A DNA stretch of 35,736 nt from Symbiodinium natans (Eukaryota; Sar; Dinophyceae; Suessiales; Symbiodiniaceae), in the NCBI GenBank assembly GCA_905221605.1, contig CAJNDS010002394.1, positions 413,183-448,918 of the forward strand. The letters are read 5' to 3'. Numbering within the stretch: the stretch's first letter is position 1; each line of letters begins with the position of its first letter. Below the pieces are notes generated by a model. That model had not been told where the DNA came from. It saw only the letters and a list, made by a program, of their open reading frames with translations, and did no database searches. Below, piece by piece: positions 26,419 through 35,736 of this stretch. A program made the translations under genes and the position numbers.

Positions 26419-26527
26419 TTTCTGCAGGCCCGAAATTATTTACATTACTTAAATTATTCAAATTTTATCTAAATTATTTCAATTAGTTGGGACTGGATTT
26501 TATCTAAATTATTTCAATTAGTTGGGA
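26419..26527 (+). repeat. AT-rich linker with a 35-bp tandem duplication
   Basis: ATTTTATCTAAATTATTTCA, then ATTAGTTGGGACTG, occurs at 26462 and again 35 bp later at 26497, identical by eye. Confidence 0.9.
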
Positions 26528-26670
26528 CTGAAATGAGTCACGGCTCCGTGCCCCCTCAACGAAAGCAGTGACTCATTTCAGGGCCTGAAATGAGTCACGG
26601 CTCCGTGCCCCCTCAACACACACAGTGACTCATCTCAGGGCCTGAAATGAGTCACGGCTCCGCCCCCCCA
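26528..26670. repeat. 57-bp hairpin repeat (CTGAAATGAGTCAC family)
   Basis: Units at 26528, 26585 and 26642 (spacing 57 bp; the third is cut short). In each complete unit CTGAAATGAGTCAC pairs with GTGACTCATTTCAG around a centre containing CGGCTCCGTGCCCCCTCAAC. TGAGTCA is a bZIP/AP-1-type site in other eukaryotes; whether it matters here is unknown. Confidence 0.9.
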
Positions 26671-26781
26671 CAAACTCTTTAAATTCCTTCAAATCCTTAA
26701 AATCTGGAAAAATCATTTTTCCTAGGTTTTAAAGTCCCTCTTCCTGGGAGACTGCAAATTTCAGACCCATTTCAAGGGCCT
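26671..26781. other. Short transition segment
   Basis: AAATTCC/AAATCCTT-rich bases leading into the pyrimidine-rich repeat region. No gene. Confidence 0.5.
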
Positions 26782-27550
26782 ATCTCTTCTGTTCCTTTCC
26801 TTACCCTTCTCCTTTTTTCATGGTTCATCCTTTTTGTCATTTTTGTTGTCCTTATTTCGAAAAGAAAAAGGGAAGGGAGAGATATGGGAGAGAGGATCGC
26901 TAAAGAAGAGTCCCATCTTCTCTGTGCCTTGTTTTGTCTTTCCTGCTCCTTTATTCATCTCTCTATTCTTGCCTTTGCTCTTCCTGTTAAAAATGCAACC
27001 CTGTCTATGTCTCCTCCTCCTTCTCTCTCCCTCCTCTTCAAAGACAAAAAACACAAGAAAAGGAAAAAGCAAAGGGAATGGAGGCCCTTGGCCTTTCTTA
27101 TCCTTTTTCAATGGTTGGGGGTTGGCTGCTTGCCCGTGGCCCCTCTCCATGCTTCAGCATATGCCTCCTCTCGCCTTATCTCCTCGGTTCTTTTCATTGT
27201 TCCCAAACGGAAAAAGAAAGCGAGTTCCTTTCATTTTCATTGTTCTTCCTTTGGGTTTTTGTTTCAAAGGGAAACGAGCAAGAGAGAAGAAAGAGGAGAA
27301 AGAGAGGAAAGATGAAGACGAGTACCATCTTCTTTTTGCCATGGGCGATGGAACGATTGTGCCTGTGGATCGTTTTCTGCATCTTCAAGCGAGAAAAAGG
27401 ACGCCCCCGAACAAAAGCACTCTCTCTCTGTCTGTATCCCTGTCGCTATCTTTCTTTCTTTCGTTCTTTCTTTATCTTGCTCTCTTTCCCTGTCCCTATC
27501 TCTATCTCTCACTCATTCATTCCCAGTCTCACTCTCTCTCTCTCTCTATA

Positions 27551-27603
<53 letters not shown>

Positions 27604-27835
27604 GTGCGATGGAAGCAGGCGTCCTTTTTACGTTTTCTGTGTCTTCAAGCCAAAAAGAAAGACATCCCAAAAGATAACACTTAGGGGTGTCCCTTTTGCT
27701 CGTTTGAAGACACAGAAAGCGATTAAAGGCACACCATTTTGGATTGGCAGCAAACCCAGCTGATGCTCATGATATATCACTCTATATATAGGGGCGATGG
27801 AACGGGTGTCCTTTTCATGCGTCTTCTGTGCTTCC
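26782..27835 (+). repeat. Repeat R, copy 1
   Basis: Pyrimidine-rich unit with landmarks CTTATTTCGAAAAGAA (26851), AAAAATGCAACCCTGTCTAT (about 26989), CATGCTTCAGCATATGCCTC and a CT microsatellite (27529-27602). It ends in GTGTCC-type inverted modules (27605-27830). It carries a 309-codon frame (26834-27763), but in copy 2 the same stretch has a 3-base deletion and a 1-base insertion that break it, and the translation is Leu/Ser/Phe low-complexity. I do not call it a gene. Confidence 0.9.
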
Positions 27836-29230
27836 TGTTTCTATTCCTTGCAGTACGCTTCCAGAAAAATGGCATCCTTGTGATCGCTCCTCTCACTTCC
27901 CTTTCCCTTCTCTCCATCTATTACCTTTTAACTGATTAAAAACAAGAAAGGAACTTGTATGATAAAGCAGGGGAAGGGTAAGCAGAGGGTGACTCCTTGC
28001 GCGTGGACCTTGCCGTACTTCATCATATCCCTCTTCTCGGCCTATCTCTTCTGTTCCTCTCCTTACCCTTCTCCTGTTTTCATAATTCCTTTTTGTTTTC
28101 CTTATTTCGAAAAGAACAAGGGAAGGGAGAGATAAGGGAGAGAGGATCGATAAAGAAGAGTCCCCCATCTTCTCTGTGCCTTGTTTTGTCTTTCCTACTC
28201 CTTTATTCATCTCTCTATTCTTGTCTTTGCTCTTCCTGTTAAAAATGCAACCCTGTCTATGTCTCCTCCTCCTTCTCTCTCCCTCTTCAAAGACAAAAAA
28301 CACAAGAAAAGGAAAAAAACAAAGAGAATGGAGGCCCCTGGCCTTTCTTATCCTTTTTCAATGGTTGGGGGTTGGCTGCTTGCCCGTGGCCCCTCTCCAT
28401 GCTTCAGCATATGCCTCCTCTCGTCTTATCTCCTCGGTTCTTTTGATTGTTCCCAAACGGAAAAAGAAAGCGAGTTCCTTTCATTTTCATTGTTCTTCCT
28501 TTGGGTTTTTGTTTCAAAGGGAAACGAACAAGAGAGAAGAAAGAGGAGAAGGATAGGAAAGATGAAGACGGGTACCATCTTCTCTTTGCCATGGGCGATG
28601 GAACGGCTGTCCCTTTGGATCGTTTTCTGCATCTTCAAGCGAGAAAAAAGGATGCCCCCGAACAGAAAACTCTCTCTCTCTCTCTCTGTCTGTATCCCTG
28701 TCGCTATCTTTCTTTCTTTCGTTCTTTCTTTATCTTGCTCTCTTTCCCTGTCCCTATCTCTATCTCTCACTCATTCATTCTCAGTCTCTCTCTATCTCTC
28801 TCTCTCTATGCGCGACGGAAGCAGGCGTCCTTTTTTACGTTTGCTGTGTCTTCAAGGCAAAAAGAAAGACATCCCAAAAGAAAGCACTTAGGGGTGTCCC
28901 TTTTGCTCGTTTGACACACAGAAAGCGATTAAAGGGACACCGTTTTGGATTGGCAGCAAACCCAGCTGATGCTCATGATGTCTCTCTCTATATATAGGGG
29001 CGATGGAACGGGTGTCCTTTTCAATCGTCTTCTGCATCTTCAAAGGAGAAAGAACGATACCCCCCAAGAAGGAAAAGAACATAAGAGACAGGGAGGGGGA
29101 TTGAAGGGCTCCTCTCTTTACTTATTATTTCCCTTTCCTCTCTTCCTACCTGTTCTTGTTCTTATTCGCTTCAAAAAGCAAAATAAGGGAAAGGGGATTT
29201 CCTGAAGAGGAGGGATGACACCTATCTGTG
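27836..29230 (+). repeat. Repeat R, copy 2
   Basis: Offset 1250 bp from copy 1 and very similar to it from about 28038. It also has the upstream part CTTCCAGAAAAATGGCATCC, TTTTAACTGATTA and TGCGCGTGGACCTTGCCGTA (27859-28020). The tail (29060-29230) contains the sequence found inverted at 33058-33205. Confidence 0.9.
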
Positions 29231-30117
29231 AAGAGCAAGAAAGGTTTTTTTCTCATTCAAAAGGGACAGGGGAGAGATGATAGATATAGAGGAATGCCAT
29301 CTTCTTGCGCCTTGTTTTGTCCGTCCCTCCCCTTGCCTCTTGTCTCTTCTATTCCTTGCAGTACGCTTCCAGAACAAAGGCATCCTTGTGATCTCTACTC
29401 TCTCACTTCCCTTTCCCCTCTCTCCATCTATTACCTTTTAACTGATTAGAAAACAAGAAAGGAACTTGTATGATAAAGCAGGGGAAAGGTAAGCAGAGGG
29501 TGACTTCTTGCGCGTGGACCTTGCCGTACTTCATCATATCCCTTTTCTCGGCTTCCTTTCCTTACCCTTCTCCTTTGTTGTTCTCTTAATTCTTCCTTTT
29601 TGTTTTCCTTATTTCAAGAAGAAAAAGGGAAGGGAGAGATAAGGGAGAGAGGATCGATAAAGAAGAGTCCCATCTTCTCTGTGCCTTGTTTTGTCTTTCC
29701 TTATCCTTTATTCATCTCTCCTCCATTGTTGTCTTTGCTCTTCCCATTAAAAATGCGATCCTGTCTATTTCTCCTCCTCCTTCTCTCTCCGTCCTCTTCA
29801 ACGACAAAAAGCACAAGGAAAACATAAGAGGGGAATGGAGGCCCTTGTCCTTTCTTATCCTTTTTCAATGGTTGGGAACGTGAGCGGGGTTAGCTGCTTG
29901 CCCGTGGCCCCTCTCCATGCTTCAGCATATGCCTCCTCTCGCCTTATCTCCTCGGTTCTTTTCATTGTTCCCAAACGGAAAAAGAAAGCGAGTTCCTTTC
30001 ATTTTCATTGTTCTTCCTTTGGGTTTTTGTTTCAAAGGGAAACGAACAAGAGAGAAGAAAGACAAGAAGGATAGGAAAGATGAAGACGAATACCATCTTC
30101 TCTTTGCCATGGGCAAA
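29231..30117 (+). repeat. Repeat R, copy 3 (lacks the microsatellite tail)
   Basis: Landmark CTTATTTCAAGAAG at 29608. It follows copies 1 and 2 up to GCCATGGGC (about 30108-30114), where it stops and block D begins. The copies at 27342 and 28592 continue from the same point into GATGGAACG and the microsatellite part. Confidence 0.9.
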
Positions 30118-30610
30118 ACCCGAGCCTTAGCTTCCAAATAAACCCTATTTGAGCCACCCACCCCCCCCCCCCCGGCCCTCCCCCCTCTCCTTTATAGGAA
30201 ATGAAAACTGGACATGAACGATGTCCTCTCTCTCCTACTGGGACATGAAAGTCCTCCTGTATTCGTTTTCAATGAAAGATCTGTCTCTCGAGGAAATGGA
30301 AGATCTCCTCTATCTCTTTCTAGTAAACACTTCTTCAAGTAGGAGAAAGGCTTTTTCATAAGGTGTAAATAAGGAGCTCTGTCATTCCCTTGGAGGACCC
30401 CTTTTCAGAAGAGGCAAGGGCATTCATTACCTACACAGAGATAAAAGAGCTTTCACATGACCTAGACACATGACTTTTGATTGAATTCTGTGGCTCATAC
30501 TACAATAACAAAACAAAACGCATTGAACAGCAGCACAAGGCTATTGAAAACACCATTTTTTCAGAGAAAAAAGGAATTGAAGTTGATCAACTTAGTTTCG
30601 ATTAGAGTTT
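30118..30610 (+). repeat. Block D, copy 1
   Basis: Begins near CTTCCAAATAAACCCTATTT (30131), then a C-run (30163-30174), CCTTTATAGGAAATGAAAAC, and TCTGTCTCTCGAGGAAATGG. It is repeated at 35191-35736 with about 62 bases of net insertion in the second copy. No coding content recognised. Confidence 0.93.
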
Positions 30611-30945
30611 GTGGTTCTGCAACAACAAAACAAAATGCATTGAGAAAAGAGAAATAGCGCAAGGTCTACGGAAAGAACAACTTATTCAACAAAGACAGCA
30701 AACATAAAGAAGCAACCGAAACGAACGTTGTGCAATTTAGTTTCAGGTAGCTTCTGTGGGTTTTGTAAAAACAATACGGTATAGAAAAGCGCGTCGGTTA
30801 GACCCTTTCTCTTCAAAAACCTTCGGCTAAACCCTACACACCAAATTCGTCAAGTTCTGTGGTTAGACTCGGTTAGACCCTTTCTTTGTAGAAACCTTCC
30901 GTCCATTACCCTAGGCCCGAAATCTCGTCAATTCTGTGGTTACTG
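30479..30945 (+). repeat. Degenerate tandem repeats of about 120-145 bp and a 75-bp pair
   Basis: GATTGAATTCTGTGG (30479), GATTAGAGTTTGTGG (30600) and GGTAGCTTCTGTGG (30747) start successive diverged units containing AACAAAACAAAA(C/T)GCATTGA and CTTAGTTTC or TTTAGTTTC. From 30796 a 75-bp unit (GGTTAGACCCTTTCT) is present twice, each ending in a TTCTGTGGTTA motif. Confidence 0.75.
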
Positions 30946-31034
30946 CCTTTCTCTCAAAAAAAACACGGGTTGAACTGTTGAAGTTTACATATGTAATAGT
31001 TATAATAGCTTGCAAAGGTTTAAATGCTTCTGCT

Positions 31035-31230
31035 TTTGTAGAAAAGGCAGTGAGTCGGTCGCGCGAGATTTTTGCAGTCGCGTTTTCTCGTGATTTCTCC
31101 AAACAGAGGACGGACGTCTGGTGCGATCTACGTGCCTCCTTTTGTAAAAAGGCAGCGAGTAGATCACACCAGAGTGTGGCCATTGTGTTTTCTCGTGATT
31201 TCTCCGAATAGAAGACGGACAAAATCTAGT
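31035..31230 (+). repeat. Diverged relics of the 102-bp hairpin satellite
   Basis: Two adjoining units of about 100 bp carry the same order of motifs as 25541-25975: a GTAGATC/GTCGGTCG-type start, GTGTTTTCTCGTGATTTCTCC (compare GTGTTTTCTCAAAAAACACG), GACGGAC(AAAATC), a GATCTACG arm, then a CTTTTGTAAAAAGGCAGC linker (compare TTTTTGTAAGAAACAGC). The hairpin arms no longer pair well. Confidence 0.6.
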
Positions 31231-31254
31231 TAAACTTCCGTTGAATACCAAGAA

Positions 31255-32400
31255 GTGGAGGAGCTATATACAAGGTAGGGGAATTCCGAGTTTCTAGAGT
31301 CACTTCTCTGTCCTTTCCCATTAAAAGAAAAGGAACTTTCTCATGGCATAATCAGAGAAGAGTATCTCATTCCTTTGAGGTAGAGGCGTTCTCTTCGTTC
31401 CCGTTTAAGGAGGCAAAAGCTCTGTCACGCTCTCCCATTCCTTAGCCGGTTACAAGGTAAAGGGGCGTTTGGCTTTATGTCTTCATTCTTACTGGGTAAG
31501 GGAGGGGTTTGTCATGCTTCTTTCAGTGGGAAATACATTGCCTATGTTAACATGTTAACAGCTGGAGGAAATCTTAATGTTTTAAGTTAGACGGAGAAGG
31601 AGCTTTTTCATTTAGTAACTACTAGGAAGTAGAGGAGCTACAAAGCAGAGACCATGTAGAGGAATTCCGAGTTCCAGAATCGTTTCTCATTCCTTTCCCA
31701 TTAATATAAGTGGAAAGGGAACTTTCTCGTGTCGCATTCCTTTATAAGAGGTAGAGGAGCTCTCTTCATTGCTGTTTAAAGAGGCAAAAGCTCTGTCACG
31801 CTCTCCCGTTCCCCTCTCCGATTACGAAGTACAGGGGCTTTTGGCTTTATGTCTTCGTTCGCTTTGTCATGCTCCTTTCCTATTGGGAAATAGATTGGTG
31901 CCTCTGTTAACAGCTAGACGAACTCTTCATGGATCCCTATCCGATTAGGACTTACAGGGCATGAAGCGATAAAGGAGCTGTCTTTTTTCTTCCTGAGGAC
32001 TGGAGGGGGTTTGTCATGCTTTGAGGGACTCTTCATGTCTTGTTAAACAGCGATGGCGCTCTTCATTTAATACCAAGAAGCAGAGTAGCTACAAGGTACA
32101 GACCAGGTAGAGGAATTCCGAGTTCCAGAATCGTTTCCCTTTCCTTTCCGATTGAAAGTGGAAACGAACTTTCTCATGCTCTATTCATCTCAGTCCGGTT
32201 GCCTTTTTTGCCAGCTAATGCCAAGATGTCGTAAGTAGAGGAGCAAAAAGGTAGGGACCAGGTAGAGGAATTCCGAGCCGCAGAATCGCTTCTCTTTCTT
32301 TTCCAATTGAAAATGGAAAAGGAACTTTCTCATTTCCTATTCAGATAAATAGTACCTCATTCCTTTAAGAGGCGGAGAAGCTTGCTTCATATCGCTTCTC
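31255..32400 (+). repeat. Degenerate tandem repeat with GAGGAATTCCGAGTT core
   Basis: The core GGGGAATTCCGAGTT or GAGGAATTCCGAG recurs at about 31278, 31658, 32111 and 32266. It is followed each time by AGAATCG or AGAGTCA, then a CTTTCC(C/G)ATT word and GGAACTTTCTC or GAACTTTCTC. Between the first two copies CAAAAGCTCTGTCACGCTCT and TTTGGCTTTATGTCTTC are also conserved. Unit spacing varies (155-450 bp). No gene recognised. Confidence 0.8.
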
Positions 32401-32501
32401 TTTCCTTTCCTATGAAAGTGGAAACGGCACTTTCTCATTCTCGAAAAAAGTATCTCATTCCTTTAAGAGGCAACGGAGCCGCCCTGTTTCCTTTAAAACA
32501 A

Positions 32502-32565
32502 GGCGGTTCAACAGTACCAAATTTTCTTAGAGGTTGTCTTGAAAATTTGGTACTGTTGAACCGCC
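32502..32565. other. Perfect 25-bp hairpin with 14-base loop
   Basis: GGCGGTTCAACAGTACCAAA, then TTTTC (32502-32526), pairs base for base with 32541-32565; the loop is TTAGAGGTTGTCTT. The stem is intact while its surroundings are eroded. A 64-nt fold of this kind could be a small-RNA precursor or a recent local inversion duplication. No second copy of the arm is seen elsewhere in the window. Confidence 0.85.
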
Positions 32566-32584
32566 CTGCTTTCTTCAAACACGG

Positions 32585-33057
32585 CAGCACGCCTCCAGAA
32601 AAATGGCCTCCTTGCTATCTCTCTCCTCTCTCACTTCCCTTTCCCTTCTCTCCTTCTAGTTTCTTTTAACCGATAAAACACAAGAAAGGAACTTGCGTGA
32701 TAAAGCAGTGGAAGGTAAACCGAGGGTGACTCCTTGCGCGTGGACCTTGCCGTACTTCATCATATCCCTCTTCTTGGCCTATCTCTTCTGCTCTTTTTTC
32801 TTACTGTTCTCCTGTTCATAATTCTTCCTGTTTAGTTGTTCTTATTTCGAAAAGAAAGAGGGAAGGGAGAGATAAGGGAGGGAGGAAAGATAAAGAAGAG
32901 CGCCATCTTCTCAGCGCCTTGTTTTGTCTCTCCCTCTTCTCTATTCATCTCTCTTCTATTCTTTTCTTTGCTATTCCATTGAAGTTGGGTTCCCTGTATC
33001 TCTCCTCTCTCCTTCTCTCTTCCTCCTCTTCTCCTGCTCCCCTCTAAACGGTTGCTC
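32585..33057 (+). repeat. Repeat R, copy 4
   Basis: Landmarks CCTCCAGAAAAATGGCCTCC, GCGCGTGGACCTTGCCGTAC and CTTATTTCGAAAAGAA (32841). More similar to copy 5 than to copies 1-3. It ends near 33057, where inverted R tail sequence starts. Confidence 0.88.
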
Positions 33058-33835
<778 letters not shown>

Positions 33836-33839
33836 GCTT

Positions 33840-34124
33840 ACATGTTCATTAATTGTTCTTCCTTTTGTCTTTTCTTTCTAACGGACATGAACAAGAGAAG
33901 AGAAAAATAAGAAACAGAGGAAAGATGAAAACGAGCACCGTCTTCTCTTTGCCTGATTTTTGCGCCTCCCTCGCCTGCCTTCATTTCTCTTCCATTCTTG
34001 TCATTGCTCTTCCCATTAGAGTTGCATTACTTTTGATCTCTCCTCTCTCCTTTCTCTCTCCTTTCTCTCTCCTTTCTCTCTCCTTTCTCTCTCCTTTCTC
34101 TCTCCTTTCTCTCTCCTTTCTCTC

Positions 34125-34183
<59 letters not shown>

Positions 34184-34560
34184 CTCTCCCTTCTCTTCTC
34201 TTGTTCTCCTTTAAATCTCAAAAACACACAAAAGGAAGCTTCTTTGCCTTTTTGAATGAAAAAAGAAAAGAAAAAAGAGATAGGGAAACAAATTGAAGAG
34301 CTCCACCTTTCCTCTCGTTCTATGTGTTGCTTCCTTGTCGTTTCAGAAAGCAAGCAAAATGAGGGCAAGGGGGCTTCCTGAAGAGGAGAGGGGGCACCTA
34401 TCTGCGAAGAGCAAGAATAGTCTTGTCTTGTTTAATTATAGAGGGAAAAGGGAGAGAGACAAAGAAGGGAGAGATTACAGATAAAGAAGAGTGCCATCTC
34501 CTTTGTGCCTTGTTGCGTTCCTCCGTCTCCTTGTTTCTTGTCTCCTCTCTTCTGTTCAGT
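33840..34560 (+). repeat. Diverged R-like sequence with 11-bp and CT microsatellites
   Basis: Bases 33845-34030 follow the R pattern (GTTCTTCCTTTTGTC, AAAGATGAAAACGAGCACCG, GCTCTTCCCATTAGAGTTGC). Bases about 34036-34130 are an 11-bp repeat, TCTCTCCTTTC, about eight units, followed by a CT dinucleotide array to about 34180. Bases 34370-34560 resemble 29205-29350 (CACCTATCTGCGAAGAGCAA, compare CACCTATCTGTGAAGAGCAA). Confidence 0.8.
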
Positions 34561-35160
34561 ACCCTTCCAGAAAGATAAGTGGCCTCCTTGCTATCTCTCT
34601 CCCCTCTCACGTCCCTTTCCCTTCTCTCCTTCTAGTTTCTTTTAACTGATAAAACACAAGAAAGGAACTTGCATGATAAAGCAGTGGAAGGTAAGGCAGA
34701 GGGTGACTCCTTGCGCGTGGACCTTGCCGTACTTCATCATATCCCTCTTCTCGGCCTATCTCTTCTGCTCTTTTTTCTTACTGTTCTCCTTTGCATAATT
34801 CTTCCTGTTTAGTTGTTCTTATTTCGAAAAGAAAGAGGGAAGGGAGAGATAAGGGAGGGAGGAAAGATAAAGAAGAGTGCCATCTTCTCAGCGCCTTGTT
34901 TTGTCTCTCCCTCTTCTCTATTCATCTCTCTTCTATTCTTTTCTTTGCAATTCCATTGAAGTTGGATTCCCTGTATCTCTCCTCTCTCCTTCTCTCTCCC
35001 TCCTCTTCTCCTGTTCCTCTCTAAATGACAAAAACACAAGAAAGGAAGAACAAGATGGGAATGGAAGCCCTTTTCCTGTCTTCTCCTGTTGCAATAAGAA
35101 GGAAAAGAGCACAGGAGATAAGGAAGGGAATTGAAGAGCTCCTCTAGCAACTTTCTCATG
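34561..35160 (+). repeat. Repeat R, copy 5
   Basis: Landmark CTTATTTCGAAAAGAA at 34818, 1977 bp after copy 4. The two are nearly identical from the CTTCCAG edge through GTTGGATTCCCTGTATCTCT. The end differs, with ACACAAGAAAGGAAGAACAA and GGGAATTGAAGAGCTCCTCT. Confidence 0.9.
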
Positions 35161-35190
35161 CCCTTTCCTTTCTATCTACCACACCACAAC

Positions 35191-35736
35191 ACGACCCTCA
35201 GCTTCCAAATAAACCCTATTTAAGCCGGCCACCCCCCCCCCTCCCCCTCCCCCCTCTCCTTTATAGGAAATGAAAACTGGACACGAACGATGTCCTCTAT
35301 CTTTTAATGCAGCAGGAGAGAGCTCCTCTCTCTCTTAATGGGACATGAAAGTCCTCCTGTGTTTGTTTTCAATGAAAGATCTGTCTCTCGAGGAAATGGA
35401 AGATCTCCTCTATCTCTTTCTAGGAAACACTTCTTCAAGTAGGAGAAAGGCTTTTTCATAAGGTGTAAATCAGGAGCTCTGTCATTCCCCAAAAAAGAAG
35501 AAGGAGAGAGGGGAGCCCTTGGAGGACCCTTTTCAGAAGAGGCAAGGGCACTCATTACCTACACAGAGATAAAAGAGCTTTCAGATGACCTAGACACATG
35601 ACTTTCGATTGAATTCTGTGGCTCATACTACAATAACGAAACAAAATGCATTGAACAGCAGCACAAGGCTATGGAAACCACCATATTTTCAGAGAGAGAA
35701 AAAAAGGAATTGAAGTTGAGCAACTTAGTTTCGATT
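35191..35736 (+). repeat. Block D, copy 2 (runs off the window end)
   Basis: Matches 30118-30603 from CTTCCAAATAAACCCTATTT (35202) to CTTAGTTTCGATT at the last base. It has two insertions relative to copy 1: about 34 bases near 35300-35335 and about 28 bases near 35490-35517. The offset to copy 1 is 5071 bp at the start and 5133 bp at the end. Confidence 0.93.

Noticed and set aside
25471-26472. Frames of 100-196 codons on both strands
   Set aside because: They follow the 102-bp and 87-bp hairpin satellites (87 is a multiple of three), are open on both strands at once and have repeat-determined sequence.
26834-27763. Longest open frame of the window (309 codons, forward)
   Set aside because: It lies in repeat R copy 1 and translates to Leu/Ser/Phe-rich low-complexity sequence through a CT microsatellite. 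In copy 2 the same stretch has a 3-base deletion and a 1-base insertion that shift the frame, so no coding constraint is visible.

Overview
This is a eukaryotic, repeat-dominated window in which I find no complete gene, tRNA, rRNA or CRISPR array. The telomere-type heptamer TTTAGGG occurs in roughly sixty blocks. That heptamer is the telomere unit of land plants, many green algae, and dinoflagellates or chromerids. With mixed base composition, many short inverted-repeat elements, complex satellites and almost no coding content, an alga or dinoflagellate-like protist seems most likely to me. This is inference; I see no taxon-specific gene or spliced-leader sequence.

Region A (1-20,554) is a mosaic. 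Segments of about 60-1,600 bases of mostly unique DNA are separated by TTTAGGG or CCCTAAA blocks of 15-265 bp in both orientations. Some blocks contain homogenised variants (CCCCAAA, TCTAGGG, CCCTCAA, TTGAGGG, CCCTAAAA). Between them lie at least eight copies of a MITE-like family (about 90-300 bp, terminal inverted repeats beginning CCTTGGGGACCAAATGAACC) and a second inverted-repeat family (9514-9602 and 12541-12672). In three of these elements a telomeric array sits inside, between the two arms. A few short open frames look protein-like and stop at a telomeric block. The best are 5465-5764 (+) and 19648-19902 (-). They may be exon fragments, but none is recognised.

Region B (about 20,555-26,700) has no telomeric repeats. 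It starts with a TA-rich stretch, then 3.6 kb of a 9-bp satellite (TTTTAATAG / CTATTAAAA) built into inverted higher-order units. A GC-rich palindromic module (21866-22419) interrupts it. A 31-bp satellite with 26 units follows, then three tandem arrays whose units are themselves hairpins: 102 bp (25541-25975), 87 bp (25981-26418, same family as 21866-22419) and 57 bp (26528-26670).

Region C (about 26,760-35,736) is a pyrimidine-rich, microsatellite-laden region made of at least five copies of one repeat (R1-R5), an inverted piece of it (33058-33835), and a second block D (30118-30610) that recurs at 35191-35736, giving a higher-order period near 5.1 kb. Long open frames here are low-complexity and frame-shifted between copies. 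D contains diverged relics of the 102-bp hairpin satellite of region B and one isolated perfect 25-bp hairpin (32502-32565).

Overall this looks like subtelomeric or other heterochromatic DNA. The features fit together as a history of repeat amplification, inverted-repeat insertion and telomere-repeat capture, not as a set of cooperating genes.
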